Assembly: GCA_943736015.1 (NCBI GenBank)
Contig: OX031060.1
Coordinates: forward strand, 13,467,501 to 13,531,500
DNA: 64,000 nt
Reading direction: 5' to 3'
Origin: Tridacna crocea
Lineage: Eukaryota > Mollusca > Bivalvia > Cardiida > Cardiidae
The notes beneath the pieces were generated by a model, which was not told the origin of the DNA, did not search any database, and saw nothing but the letters and a program-made list of their open reading frames with translations. A program made the translations under genes and the position numbers. Of the stretch, positions 41,580-53,400 are shown one piece after another (position 1 is the first letter of the stretch; each line of letters opens with the position of its first letter).

Positions 41580-41998
41580 CTTAGGACAGTGTAGATTAAG
41601 ATCAGTCTTACAAGAAATGCTCTCTGATCCTAGATCTACACAGTCCAATACACTGATCAACACGCTGAACTACGTACATGTATATGAATTCATATATAAC
41701 CTGACAAAATAAGTAATAATTACGGATATTGCTAAACATGTAAGCTGGCATGTAAACTGATTAATGTAAGCAAAGCCAGTCAGTGAAATATCTGAGGACG
41801 ATGTAGATCAAGATCAGACTTACCAAAATTACAATCTGATCCTAGATTCACGCAATCTAATGTATATAAGATGATACATGTAACCAAAGCCGATCAGTGA
41901 AATATCTGAAGAGGGTGTAGATCGAGATCAGACTTACCAAAATTGAAGTCTGATCCTAGATTCACGCACTCTAATGCATGTAAGCTGATATTTAAATC
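41580..41998. repeat. Three F2-like hairpins in tandem
   Basis: Hairpins at 41583-41650, 41795-41870 and 41910-41976. The last two belong to a unit of about 115 bases repeated head to tail (caaagccagtcagtgaaata and caaagccgatcagtgaaata). Each pairs gatcagactta-type and ctgatcctaga-type arms. Confidence 0.7.
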
Positions 41999-42032
41999 AA
42001 GTTATTATCCATTTTAAAATTCAATCTGAACT

Positions 42033-42581
42033 TTAAAGGTGGCCCTTCAGATTTTGGGACGAAAATTGTACAAAAGCGCTAAAAAATCATCCTTATACTC
42101 CCAAAGCCTTTTAATTTTCATTCATAAAACGCCAGTAGTCGAACACGGTCCGACAACACGAGAAATCAGAGATTTACTACAGCCCAGGTCGACACCGACG
42201 GGAGACACATTCTATTTTTAGATGATCAATTCGCTCATTTACATACAGGAATACACAGAGTAAGTTTCAAACATAGGGTCCGAAGAAGACATTATGGAAA
42301 CTAATTATTACATGTTTGTTAAGTAATGAAATTTAAGAGTTATGAGTCACGTGCCAGTCACTTGGCATTCCCAAAATGCTTTATTGATTTTTGGCGCGAA
42401 ATCTAACAATACCTTAAGAGGCTACGTAGCCTTTTAAGGGAACCCCATCAATTTTTTTTTTTTGGTATAATTTTATGAATCTTAAATATTGATGATTTGT
42501 ATTATTTTTACATATGAATTTCAGTAACATATATATTTTTTAATTTGGTGAGATGTAAAAATTCTAAATACCCACCTTTAA
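42033..42581 (+). repeat. F5 repeat copy 4
   Basis: The frame reads MALQILGRKLYKSAKKSSLY then HKTPVVE and TREIRDLLQPR, with a TAG after GDTFYF. The sequence behind the stop still spells NSLIYIQEYT in the same frame. Confidence 0.8.
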
Positions 42582-42599
42582 GACCTGTGTTGGGTGCAT

Positions 42600-42862
42600 T
42601 ATATTGTACATGTTCGAAATTGGTAATTTTTCCATTTCCCCTTCTGAGATTACCTGCGTAAAGAAGAAAATATTGCTACAAATATATTTTTTTAACCGTA
42701 AAAACTTAATTTTTCAATATTCCTGTAGATATACACTAGGAAAGATATATGAGTACAAATACACACGTTTGAAATCATACATATTTACTTTATATAGTAA
42801 CAAATGTATAATGTCTATTGCGTACTTTCTTTTCCATTGCGCCAGTCCCGCACAAAGGAAAT
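42600..42862. repeat. F14 repeat copy
   Basis: aatattgctacaaatatatt, ttttccattgcgccagtccc: same order as at 37201. Confidence 0.5.
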
Positions 42863-43090
42863 TTAACCCTTTTCCAAACAATCCCTGGTTTTTACGGATG
42901 TGGAATAGTAGCCTTTTGAAAACATTGTGGGAAAAGAAGAAAATACTGGTAACCAGCATTTTCTGATTTTCCCACAATGTTTTCTACCCTATCATAGACA
43001 GAAATCATCTTTTCAGCAAGAGTTGAAATTTCGTCTGCTAATGCTTTCAATTTGGTCTAGTCCAAAAGTTTGTCGTTTGGAAAGGGTTAA
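42863..43090 (+). mobile_element. F1 MITE, complete
   Basis: TTAA at both ends. Closely like the copy at 32270 (same cccttttccaaacaatccct and atcatagacagaaat words) but with a full hairpin. Confidence 0.88.
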
Positions 43091-43460
43091 AAGGTTTTAA
43101 CATTTGTACTTATAAACATAAAGAAATTCTAATCATTTTCTTCAATTAACTACCCAAAAGAAAATACATTAAAGACCTGTAACACTTTAGGTACAATATA
43201 CTGTTGGTGAATTTTTCATTTCGCCATCTAGGAATACGGGCATAAAGGAAAAATATCACTACAAGTACATTTTTTTCAGCGGTACAAAAACATAATTTTT
43301 GGTTTTTACTTGTAAATTACCTTTAATGGGTAAAAAAAAAACATGTTTCAAATCATCATTGTTATTCTATTTAATAAACAGGCATGATACATTTCCATGC
43401 GTATTTTCTTTTCCATACCGTTCATTGCTCTAAAATATTTCCATTCCGCTCTATAGGCCT
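43091..43460. repeat. F14 repeat copy and spacer
   Basis: atttcgccatctaggaatac, tatcactacaagtacatttt, tttttcagcggtacaaaaac. Confidence 0.5.
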
Positions 43461-43464
43461 ACCG

Positions 43465-43545
43465 GTAAAGAGTCATTATCTCCCGCTAGTTGCCATTCTA
43501 TAAATACTCGAATCATCGAAGAATATGACATGCGCAGACAACGGT
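43465..43545 (+). repeat. F16 repeat copy 3, ends only
   Basis: attatctcccgctagttgcc ... aatactcg joined directly to aatcatcgaagaatatgaca and gcagacaacg. The middle of the repeat is missing. Confidence 0.65.
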
Positions 43546-44014
43546 AAAGAGTATAGGAGCAGTTCTGCATTTCCATTGGTTCCTAAGATCATGTGACTGG
43601 ACGAGTTCATTTGCGTTAAAAATAGATGCATTCTGCACAAGAACATTAATTGTTTTACAAAATGTTGCGCAGCAGACCGTTAATAATTCTTTCACGATTC
43701 TTTATTGGTTTAAAAACAAGTAAACAACCTCAAAAAAGGTGAAGAAAAACCCACACAACAATTTCACAAACATTCACACCTATTTTACCAAATTAAAGCT
43801 GGCGAATATGATGAAAGATTTCAACCGGAAGTACCTACACTCTCCATGAACATCTCTTCTGAACTATATTAAATATAAGGTCGCCGGCTTTTGCCGGGCG
43901 ACCAATAATTAATCGTTGGTCGATATGTAACATAATAAATAATAGTTTTAAATAGTAATGGAACGCCAGTGGCCGAGCTTTGATATTTAGAACTGTCAGA
44001 AAATTGCGATTTTT
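43546..44014. other. Spacer, nothing recognised
   Basis: Contains a small hairpin ggtcgccggc / gccgggcgacc near 43873. No gene seen. Confidence 0.4.
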
Positions 44015-44115
44015 CTTTCGGGAAAACAGAAAATTTCATAAAAAACGGACACTGTTGTTTAGGATTAACCTGCGCAGACGACCGAAGGTTCCTTTTCGCG
44101 TGTAGCAGCCCATAT
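44015..44115. repeat. F6 repeat, partial
   Basis: gggaaaacagaaaatttcat, cctgcgcagacgaccg and gttccttttcgcgtgt follow the F6 long-form order. Confidence 0.45.
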
Positions 44116-44690
44116 AGTTTACTAAGTCCCGGACTAAGAGTTCAACCTGGAGCTTTTCTGCAAGTGATCTCAACAGTCTAAGATTATGTTGTTGGTAAAG
44201 GGTTAAAGTCTAAGAAAGAGTCATGGTTATGCAACATGGTTTATGAAGAACACAACCAAATTGTGGCTTCTCTCCAGAAAACTTGTGACACGTTTCAAAT
44301 TGAACATTGTAAATTTATGTAGAACCCGGGGAAAATAATGAACTTAAAGTCCAAAACAATCTTTATGGTGCAAATTAAACCTTAAAAATGAAAAACAATA
44401 ATGGTAAGACAAATCATAGCCATTCTTCGGCGAAACTTAACAGAATTTCAATCGAAGCTATATACAAAAGCCGTTTTCATTCGGCAAACAACAGAAGAAA
44501 ACAGTAGGCTATTGCAACTTAGTACTAAATTACTATTTAATTGATGTTAAAACTGGGTATGAAATGACCAGTGTGGGTAGGAAAACGTTTGAACATATTT
44601 ATTTTACATCGATTGAAAAGCAAGTTCTATCAGCTTGAAATCCTATCGATTCTGCTTCCTGGAAACTACAACAGTATTCGCGCTGAATAT
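44116..44690. other. Spacer, nothing recognised
   Basis: No exon, repeat end or motif recognised. Confidence 0.4.
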
Positions 44691-44699
44691 GTGGGCAAG

Positions 44700-44790
44700 T
44701 GAAACTTTCAAGGTTGACACCCGCTCTCGGATATCGAACTCGGGACCCTATGATTACGACGCCGACGCTCTAACTAACAATCACGGAAAT
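44700..44790 (-). repeat. tRNA-derived SINE head (minus strand)
   Basis: The minus strand reads GTTAGTTAGAGCGTCGGC (A-box region, complement of 44761-44778) then, at tRNA spacing, CCCGAGTTCGATATCC (B-box, complement of 44729-44744). Stems are degenerate, so SINE rather than tRNA gene. Confidence 0.6.
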
Positions 44791-45674
44791 GATCAAAATG
44801 AGTATGAAATGACCAAAATAAAAGGTATCATGAGAAGAATATACGAAATGACCAAAATCGTACGAAATGGCCTAGGTACAAGATGACTGGAATCCTTATA
44901 TAAACAATATGGCTACCTCCAAAAGGACTTTTCAGAAAATAAAGTGCCGCCTTTCATCACGGGTGGTAAACGGGGCAACTAGCTCCAAAAAGAGTCAATA
45001 GTGTTTTGTTGCCTCGTAACATACGGGTATTTGCGTGCTTGTTGCATAGATAGAAAATTTGTCAACAAAGGTAGGTATCGAATACTTTAATTTTTATTTA
45101 TTTCCTTAGCGGAGACCTTTTGAAAAATCCGGCAATGCAGTGCGATATAGAAATGACTAAACTTATTCACCGCTAGCATATGTCACATAAGTGTGCAGCG
45201 CTTAGATAAAAACTTGGCCAAACTTTCGAACATCGAGCGGTAAAACTGTAAGTCGGAGATATGAAACCACGGATTTCCTCATTGAACGTCCAATACATAG
45301 CCACTACAATACCTGATGCACTTTCCCAATTAATTTCAAGCCCAATGAATTACGAAATAACAAAAATTGAAAATTTTAGAAGTCGTGTATGTAGAATATT
45401 AACTGAATTTGTGTGCGGGCTAGTTGCCTAGCCAGGGGGGTAGTTGAATAGACAAGGAGGTAGTTAACCTATTTGCCCCAAATCAGCACCGTACAGAGTA
45501 ATTTAACAAGTAATTTTACTTATCTAGGATTCTGAACATATTTTGAAACTCACGATTTACTAGTATATATTCTTTTCATTTCAGAATTTTGAGCTTAGTA
45601 AAATTTGTAATATGCAAGTGCTATTCACACTCTAAAATTTGGCATTTGTAATTGAATGTCTATGCTATACTTGA

Positions 45675-45888
45675 AATAGGCATAGCGGCTAACTCGTGAC
45701 CTGAAAGGTGTCGAGGGTCGCGGGTTCGAGTCCCGGCCGCGCCGCTGGTCACGTGGGTATGTCCATGGAGAAGGTACTCAGGGGCTCAGCGTAGAACTGT
45801 TGATACCCAGGATGCACACGAGTTAGTGAACTTCGCCGTGATATAACTGAAAGATTCTTTGAAACGGCATAAAACCCCATTCAAATAT
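45675..45888 (+). repeat. tRNA-derived SINE inside the long-inverted-repeat element
   Basis: A-box-like tagcggctaactcgtgacc (45683-45701), strong B-box cgggttcgagtccc (45721-45734), then a body and the tail gaaacggcataaaacccc typical of molluscan SINEs. It abuts the zinc-finger fragment. Confidence 0.7.
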
Positions 45889-45889
45889 G

Positions 45890-46200
45890 GTGCACGAAGC
45901 CTTTTCTGCAGCTTTCACATGTTAACTTCTTGGCGCTGTGATGCTGCCTCATGTGATCTGAAACTCTTTTTCTCGTGGCTACTTGCTTTCCACAGCAGTC
46001 GCATTGATATTTGCGAACACCTAAATGTGCATAATCCACATTGTTGTTTTTGTGCTGAAATGTCTTTGGCATATATTAGATACTGTCGATGATGGATTCT
46101 GGTGAGCATTTTTCGAGTGTTCTTTTAGTCTTGATTTGGCTGAGTAGCTCTTTGGACACTCTGAACATGTGTACCGTGAAGAATTTGGATTTTTTTGTCA
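45890..46200 (-). pseudogene. C2H2 zinc-finger gene fragment
   Basis: On the minus strand one frame gives YTCSECPKSYSAKSRLKEHS with KNAH (C-x2-C-x12-H-x4-H). A second frame gives YQCDCCGKQVATRKRVSDHM with RQHH (C-x2-C-x12-H-x3-H), then LTCESCRKGF, the start of another finger, cut off by the SINE. The complete fingers lie in different frames, so at least one frameshift separates them, and there is no proper start. It looks like part of a poly-zinc-finger gene caught inside the element. Confidence 0.75.
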
Positions 46201-46756
46201 TCCTTGCTTAGTTTCTGAAAAGATATCAACTTTCACAAGTTAAAGTACTTTAGGGGGATGCATCAGTTACATGCATGATCAGGATGCCACCCATTCCCTG
46301 CAGTTTTTCATTAGAACAACAGGCACTCGGCTTTCCGATCTTTTAACAAATTGCCAATTCTTAGGACTGTATATAAAGTAGCCTACACACGTTTTTGCAG
46401 CTGCTTTTTTTTCAGTTTACACTGTCGTCATGTTTGGGCTGTGCCAATTTCTAATAAGGGTACCAAAGATGGCAGAAACCTTAATAGAAATGAACGCAGT
46501 CAGAACGTGATGTCAGTATAAAATTCCGTTGCTAGAAAAAAATGGCAGTTGCGGAACTTTGTGTATTTTGTTGATCTCAGTATTTGTGAGTTGTTCAAAC
46601 ATGGGGAACCCAGTGTCTGTGTCTCGGACACGCCCACTTGAAAATATTATATAAAGTATTATTTAGTCATCCGATGACCGAATGACAAATTTAGACAGAG
46701 TCGAAAATATAAGCACTGGCAGACGACAAATATTACTAAACCTGAATAAAAAGCTG
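46201..46756. other. Centre of the long-inverted-repeat element, unassigned
   Basis: No open frame or motif recognised between the zinc-finger fragment and the right arm. Confidence 0.45.
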
Positions 46757-47264
46757 GCTCCTTGTCTATTCAACTACCCCCCTGGCTAGGCAACTAGCCT
46801 GCACACAAATTCAGTTAATATTCTACATACACGACTTCTAAAATTTTCAATTTTTGTTATTTCGTAATTCCCTGGGCTTGAAATTAATAGGGAAAGTGCA
46901 TCAGGTATTGTAGTGGCTATGTATTGGACGTTCAATGAGGAAATCCGTGGTTTCATATCTCCGACTTACAGTTTTACCGCTCGATGCTCGAAAGTTTGGC
47001 CAAGATTTTATCTAAGTGCTGCACACTTATGACATATGCTAGCGGTGAATAAAGTTTAGTCATTTCTATATCGCACTGCATTGCCGGATTTTTCAAAAGG
47101 TCTCCGCTAAGGAAATAAATAAAGATTAAAGTATTCGACACCTACCTTTGTTGACAAATTTTCTATCTATGCAACTAGCACACAAATACCCGTATGTTAC
47201 GAGGCAACAAAATGCTATTGACTCTTTTTGGAGCTAGTTGCCCCGTTTACCGCCCGTGTTTCAT

Positions 47265-47576
47265 GCGCTGCCACAATGATAATTTTTTTTTTTATAATTT
47301 TCACAATTTCAAAGTCCTGTAACACTTCCTGTAATAGAGGACTGTATTTGACCGCTTTAATAGTCCCCCCAAAAGTTAAACCACGTCAATTTTCCTTTAA
47401 ATAGGTAGAGATCCTTAAAAAAATCAAATCGTTGAGAACGCTGAAGTGGTATTTGTCAAGGAACGCATAGTGTGAAATTAATGATTTGAAATAAAAAGAG
47501 AAATATTATTCAAATATTGGCTAGAAAGTCGACCTGCTAAGCGAATGAATACCTTTTGATTGAGTGGGAAGTGTAT
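47265..47576. other. Spacer, nothing recognised
   Basis: AT-rich sequence without recognisable content. Confidence 0.4.
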
Positions 47577-47715
47577 TTGTGGTCTGCCTTTGATCATCAG
47601 GAGTCAGGAGATACGTTCATTGACAGTAGGATGCATGATGGACAGAGAGAAAAACATGTGAATATATCGAATAAAATTACGTTTATTCCTGAAAACTATG
47701 ATTTTGAAATATCTG
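47577..47715 (+). repeat. F15 repeat copy 2
   Basis: ttgtggtctgcctttgatca, aggagtcaggaga, gtaggatgcatga and gtttattcctgaaaactatg match 15955-16090. Confidence 0.6.
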
Positions 47716-48353
47716 TCTAAAATTCTTCCTTGGATTCTAAAGAATAAACGACGAATATCGTTGCAAAGTTGTTTTTTGACATGAATCAAGATTAATTACA
47801 CCAATTTGATAGGTCCAGCCCAGTAGCTTAGCCGAAAACGAGCGAGATTTAGACCAGGATGTCGCTAGTTAGAGTACCCATCGACCATTTCCTTTCCGGG
47901 GCCTGATGATAGTGACTCGACTCTTATGTTACTAATAGTTATTGTTTCGACGATGTTCGGTCAAGAAAGCAGCCGCTGGCTTGGGATAACTGTTGTATGA
48001 GAAGGTTACATGTTAGAAAAAGAATCTGGAAGAGAATAAAAAGTTGCACAGTCACAATTTAATTGAAATAATGTTGAAAATGGTCTTTAACACAATTTAT
48101 GTGAATAAATTGTTGTAACAGTATAGGAGACATCACACTGAAATTGACAAAATGCTCTTAACGATGGTATGATTCAAGAAGCTTTGTTTTCCAACTGTGA
48201 AAGATGTGCGTTCTTTTTTTCCTTTACTGAGGGCGGAGAAATGAAGTATTGGCGATGTTCGCCCATCCGTTCATCCGTCTGTCTTTACTAGTATTGAAAC
48301 GCTCAACTTCTGTACCTTATACGTACCGCTGATAATTTCTTTATTTTTTTTAG
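47716..48353. other. Spacer, nothing firm
   Basis: 47815-47890 has words reminiscent of a worn tRNA-like segment but no convincing A and B boxes. Confidence 0.35.
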
Positions 48354-48394
48354 ATTCAAGACCGCCGACTGGCTTTACTCGGATTAAGCAGTTG
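48354..48394 (+). other. Possible small exon
   Basis: 41 bases bounded by a pyrimidine-rich acceptor (tttattttttttag) and a good donor (gtaagaa). It could be a non-coding 5' exon of gene 2, whose ATG exon at 50324 begins with an acceptor. No transcript evidence. Confidence 0.2.
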
Positions 48395-49124
48395 GTAAGA
48401 ATTTTATGGGTATCGCTGAAAAAGAAATCTAGACTTCCATTACTATTATTTCATTCTTGTCATACAGCTTCTTAGACATGGGCTAAAGGAATTAAGAAAA
48501 TAATTAATAACTGGTGCGTACGGCTATTTCATGAGGAAAGAGTCCCTTTGCTCTTGTGCTGAATTTCGCGGTTCATACTGACATTCGAATTAGTGGTCGC
48601 CGCCATTTTCGTTACCAATGTGACGTTGTCGCCTCGTTAGTCGCACAAAGCTCTCACTTAAATTCGGGATATTTCTTAGTAAGTTTAAATCTAAGAGTCA
48701 GAAAGGACGCACTTTTAACAGTAGAACTGAAATAATTCTTCATAAAAAAATGCGTCAGGTGGGTATGATATCGTAAAAAGAACAAAAAGGGCCAAACTAT
48801 CTAGTCAAAAGTAAGAATGATAGTTCAAGATTTTAACATACATTTTTTTTCAAGTTTCTTGAGACGATCCCTCTACACCCGATTTGGGCAGCTGCAATCG
48901 CAATGGGTGTTTCTGTTGAACTGAATAAATAGTGTCACAGAATGGAAGCACTTATTTAGAAATATTTAAGGATGGTGATAAAAGTAGATGAAAAAATGGT
49001 GATATAATACCTTCTTTTGTTACCTCTACCAGTAAACATCAATGGTGAAGTAGCCAGAAAATGTTTAGTTGGCATAGAGTGCGGGGTGTTGCATAAAATC
49101 CTTGTAAAACTCCATTATGGCTTT
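48395..49124. other. Spacer, nothing recognised
   Basis: No exon or repeat recognised. Confidence 0.4.
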
Positions 49125-49410
49125 CAACACGTGAAAAGGGGCATTCGGACTTTTGCGTAAAGTGTCGTCTCGGATCAGCCTGCGCAGTCCGCGCAGGCTA
49201 ATCCGAGGCCAGTCCGCGCAGGCTAATCCGAGGCTGCACTTGCCGTTTTTATCTAATTTTCTGTTTTGCGCAAGTCTGCTGTTGTACAAAATCTAATTGT
49301 AGTCGTAAAGTGCCGTCTCGGATTTGCCTGCGCAGACTGCGCAGGCTGATCCGAGGCGACACTTTACGCAAATGTCTGAATGCTCCTTTTCTCTTGTTGC
49401 AAGCTATATG
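49125..49410. repeat. F6 repeat, long form
   Basis: caacacgtgaaaaggggcat, agtgtcgtctcggatcagcc, hairpin tgcgcagtccgcgcaggcta (the second half tandemly duplicated once), ttgcgcaagtctgctgttgt, then a second hairpin gcctgcgcagactgcgcagg and cactttacgcaaatgtctga. Confidence 0.8.
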
Positions 49411-49559
49411 GTTGTAAAGTTTACGTAACCTAGCTGTTAGCTACAAGATTTTGGCCCGTTTTCAACCAGTTTCTTAGTTTTGTTCTTAATCTTATTTAGA
49501 ATTCTTTTAGTTTAGGGGACTTTAGCCTGTCAAAAGTTTTATTACTTTGAACTTTAGAA

Positions 49560-49615
49560 AGTGTTTGAGAATAAGATCTAGAATGCTTATAAGAATGGTT
49601 GGTGAATACGTCACT
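49560..49615. mobile_element. F3 end fragment
   Basis: gaatgcttataagaatggtt then ggtgaatacg is the right end of F3. Confidence 0.55.
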
Positions 49616-49796
49616 TGTAATCATTTGAGTGTGGGCTGCATTTACAATATTTGTACCATTTGGTCGTTTTCTTTTGTGCTGTGTTTTTTTCTGGGAATAG
49701 GATGGTCCGAAACCGTTTCTATTTATAGATATTGTGAATGTCTGGTTACTATTTTACCGTAGTCTTTGCGTTTAGGACAGAACTGCACAGGTATTT

Positions 49797-49992
49797 ACAG
49801 AGCTCCAGGTAAGAGGTAGAGATGGTTTTTGAAATCCTTTATTTCTCTATGAAACCCTATGTTATGCGTACTCATTAGAATCGTCACAATGAGACGATTC
49901 TAATGAGAACCCACACCATAGGGTTTACTGGAGGATTATCAATATTTCCATTTTGAAATCAAAATCACTCCTCTATCTGGAGCTTTGTATTT
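49797..49992 (+). mobile_element. F7 MITE
   Basis: CAGAGCTCCAGGTAAGAGG at the left, CTCTATCTGGAGCTTTG at the right. Inner inverted tactcattagaatcgtc / gacgattctaatgag. Confidence 0.85.
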
Positions 49993-50323
49993 ATGAAGAG
50001 TCCAGCTTGTCCCTACTTCTTCCATACATTAATTCAGATTCCATTTACATGTTTCTGTAGCACCACATATTTTGAAACCGTATGTATTATCCTTTAATAA
50101 CATTGCTTAATCCAGCTCAGTTCACAATCCAACAATATCTGGTTTTCAGGACTTTCAGTCCTTTGATTTATAAGTAAATAAAACATATTGTTTTCAAACT
50201 TTTTGACTAACTGAAGCGTTAAAATTTTAAGGTTAAAACTCGATTGAGCATGAAGTCAGGTTTAATATGAACGGGTAGATATCTGGACTGTTGTAGAAGA
50301 TTAAAACCCGTATTTCATTCCAG

Positions 50324-50425
50324 ATGGCCGTTAATAAAAGGGCACTGGCCGGAGTAGTTGTTGTGTGCTTGATTGTACTCGTGAACTATGGGATATTTTC
50401 AGGATATCTGACTGCCCAAAGTCAG
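50324..50425 (+). other. Gene 2 first coding exon
   Basis: Acceptor catttcattccag immediately before ATG, donor GTCAG|gtgagt. Encodes the membrane anchor. Confidence 0.72.
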
Positions 50426-53400
50426 GTGAGTGAATTACAATCTTACAAAAAAATTATACACCGGCCGAACGAATGTGTTTGTTGGTATAATGGTGCAGGT
50501 CTTTGTGCACATGTAGGTGTGCACGTCCACCAATGGATTTTAACTCTTTACCACACAATCCCAACTTTTAACGAACCTGAGAAAGAAGCCTTATGAAAAC
50601 TTTGTGGGAAAAGGAGAAAATGCTGGTAAACCAGCATTTTCTCCTTTTTCCCACAATGTTTTCTATTTTCAAATTTTCAGTCACTTTAATTTTGTTGTCT
50701 GCAACTGCTTTCAATTTGTACCCGTCTGAATTTTTGTCGTTTGGTGAAGTGTTAACCTATGGGATGCCAAACTCGACTCAGACCTTTTGGCGGACTGTGC
50801 ACAGACGTGCAGTCTGATCTTGAATCTACACTGTCCGATAAGGAGATATTGTTCCCCAAAACATATGTTTGAATTAGCAATATTTTGGTTTTTTATTATC
50901 GAATTGAAAATTATATTTCAGTTGGTTTTTTTAGTAAAATACGGGCAAATGTCGCAACATTCTTATCATACCAAACGCAAGTTTTTGCAGTCTTTGTGGA
51001 TCCTGGACCCGTATTCACCAACCATTCTTGAAAATATTCTTAGTCTTATTCTCCAAGGTTTTCTACATTTGTGAGTAACACAACTTCTGATTGGCTAAAC
51101 CAAATGGTTTAGCCAATCAGAAGTTGTGTTACTTGCAAATGTGGAAAATACTGGAGAACAAGACAAAGAGCGTTCTTCAGAATGGTTGGTAAATATGGGC
51201 CCTGGATTACTTATTGGGTTAACCTTTTACCCCATAAGGCATTTCCATGGTATCTCTAATTGACCCTAAATAACAGCAAAGGTGAACCCATTTCTTATGT
51301 GTGTAATGACACCTTTTGATAGTGTAGAAAACATTGTGGAAAAAGGTGAAATTGCTCGTCACGAGCAATTTCACCTATTGCCACAATGTTTTCCAAGGGC
51401 TTCTTCAAGGAATGTGAGGAAATGAGTATCGATGGAGTAAAAGGGTTAAGCGTTGGATATATTTGTTGACTTAAGTTCTTTCCAGAGGCACTCGGGATTT
51501 TCGTTGCAGTGTCCGAAAACAAGACCCTTCAGAGCTGCACTTGTTTTCTGGTCATAGCCAAGAAACTCATAAATATATTATGCAAGGGAACTTTTCATTG
51601 ACATAATGATCAATCATTAACACTTTACCAAACCACAAAATTTCAGACAGGTCCAAATTGAAAGCATTTGCAGACGATAAAATAAAGGTGACTAAAGAAT
51701 GGAAATTTGTTCTGGGAAGGGTAGAAAATACAGTGGGAAAAGGAGAAAAATTTGTTATCAGCATTTTCTTCTTGTCCCATAGTCTTTTCAAAAGGCTTCT
51801 TTCTCAAGGGCGTCAAAAATAGTGATTGTGTGGTAACGGGTTAACGCTTTACCAAACGACAAAATTTCAGACCGGTCAAAATTGAAAGCACTTGCAGACG
51901 ACAAAATAACGGTAACTCAAAAAATGAAATTTGTTTCCAGCTGGGTAGAAAACATTGTGGGAAACGGAGAAAATGCTGGTTACCAGCATTTTCTCATTTT
52001 CCCCCAATGTCTTCAAAGGCTTTCTTTCTCATGGTCGTTAAAATTCGGGATCGTGTGGTAAAGACTAATAGTACGGTCACAAATCAGTAAATGCCGCCTG
52101 CCGGCGTGGTAACTGCCAGTTTTCACTCAAATTCGGCCGGTGGCAGCCCGGTGGCAGCTCGGTGGCAGGCACAATCGGCAGGCGGCAGGCGGCATTTTAG
52201 ATGCCGCTAGGACGCCGCTGAAGTTTTAAGAAAAAGTTAAAATTCTGACTGCCACCGGCCGATTTTTTCCAATTGTGTCTGTCGTCAGGGCGCCGGCCGG
52301 GCGCATTTCGTGGTCGCGCGGTGGCAATCAAGCGGCAGACGGGCGGCAGCGCGATTTTTACTTGATCGTCACGGGGTTCGAGGGCCTTCAATCTTCGGCC
52401 GGCGATCGGTGGAACTAACTGCCACTTTCCAGCATCCGGCCTGCTACCGTTATGCTACCGACATGCCACCGTGCGATTTCAAAATACCTGCCGGCGGCAA
52501 GGAGGAGATTGAAAAGCAGATGGAAGGCGGCTGTCGGTGTTGGTAGGTGGCAGGATAGCGATCTGCCGAATGCAGACTCCCCGGCCCCTGAATATAAATC
52601 CGAGGCTATTCACAATAAGAAATTGTCGTCATGGCGATTCTAACAGCACCAGGGCGACTCAGAGACTTGCATATTGCTGGGTTGGGCTCTGGTCTCTTGC
52701 ACTTCGGTGCTGGCGCTTTGTCCTGCCCCTTGCCTTTAGGGGGCAACTTGATGGAAGGAAAAATTTCTTAAAAATTAGATCTACTTATCTTGTGGTTGAT
52801 GATAATGATGAACACTTTGTAGTGATACGAGAGCAATCTAGCTATATATATCCCCCGTAAACCAGCCTGCCACCGTCAGATTATCGAGCGGGCGCCTGTC
52901 GGTGGCAGTTCGAACGCCCGATCGCCGGCCGATTTCAGTTATAAATGGTCGGTGTCCGCCAGGCCGCCGGGCGGTGGCAGGTATAATCTGACGGCTGCCG
53001 GACTGTCGCCTAACTGCCACCGGCCGACACCCTGATGACACCCCACACCCCTCGAACTTAAGAAACTGCCTGCCGCCGCCCGGAACCCGCCAGGCGGCCT
53101 TTTACTGGCAGTTATTTATGACCACTCTCACCGATTTGTAAAAAATCGGCCGGCGGCATGTAATTTTAAGAATCCACCGATGTCTAAAAATCGGCAGGCG
53201 GCAGTTTCACATTGTGACCATAGTGTTAAGTAATATAACTCCTCCTGGATGTTTGCATTAAACGCTTACGCTGCTAAGCACGATTTAACTCATTACCAAA
53301 CGACAACATTTTAGGTTTGTCCAAATCGAAAGCATTTGCAGACGACAAAATAAAAGTGGCTGAAGATTTGAAATTTGTTTTGTGAAGGGTAGAAAACATT

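Larger units (their letters stand above)
44958..47258. mobile_element. DNA element with about 500-base terminal inverted repeats
   Basis: The left arm (44958 to about 45470) and right arm (about 46757 to 47258) are near-perfect inverted copies, from CACGGGTGGTAAACGGGGCA / TGCCCCGTTTACCGCCCGTG inward to ctattcaactacccccctgg. TTTCAT stands on both sides (44952-44957 and 47259-47264), a 6-base target duplication. The 1.29 kb centre carries a SINE and a C2H2 zinc-finger fragment but no transposase or integrase that I can see. Six-base duplications occur in several superfamilies, and assignment is not possible from these ends. Confidence 0.92.

Noticed and set aside
41580-41998. Repeated short hairpins as a CRISPR-like array
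   Set aside because: Animal DNA, only two or three units, hairpins identical to a dispersed MITE and no cas genes.
43860-43905. Hairpin ggtcgccggc / gccgggcgacc as a transcription terminator
   Set aside because: Rho-independent terminators are bacterial; here it is one of several GC-rich palindromes in repeats.
45683-45740. Possible tRNA gene (strong T-arm and B-box)
   Set aside because: The acceptor and D stems do not pair as in a functional tRNA, and a SINE-type body and tail follow.
44958-47258. Calling the long-inverted-repeat element a Polinton derivative because of its 6-base duplication
   Set aside because: The end sequence is CACGGG, not the usual AG start, no Polinton gene is present, and other superfamilies also make duplications of this length.
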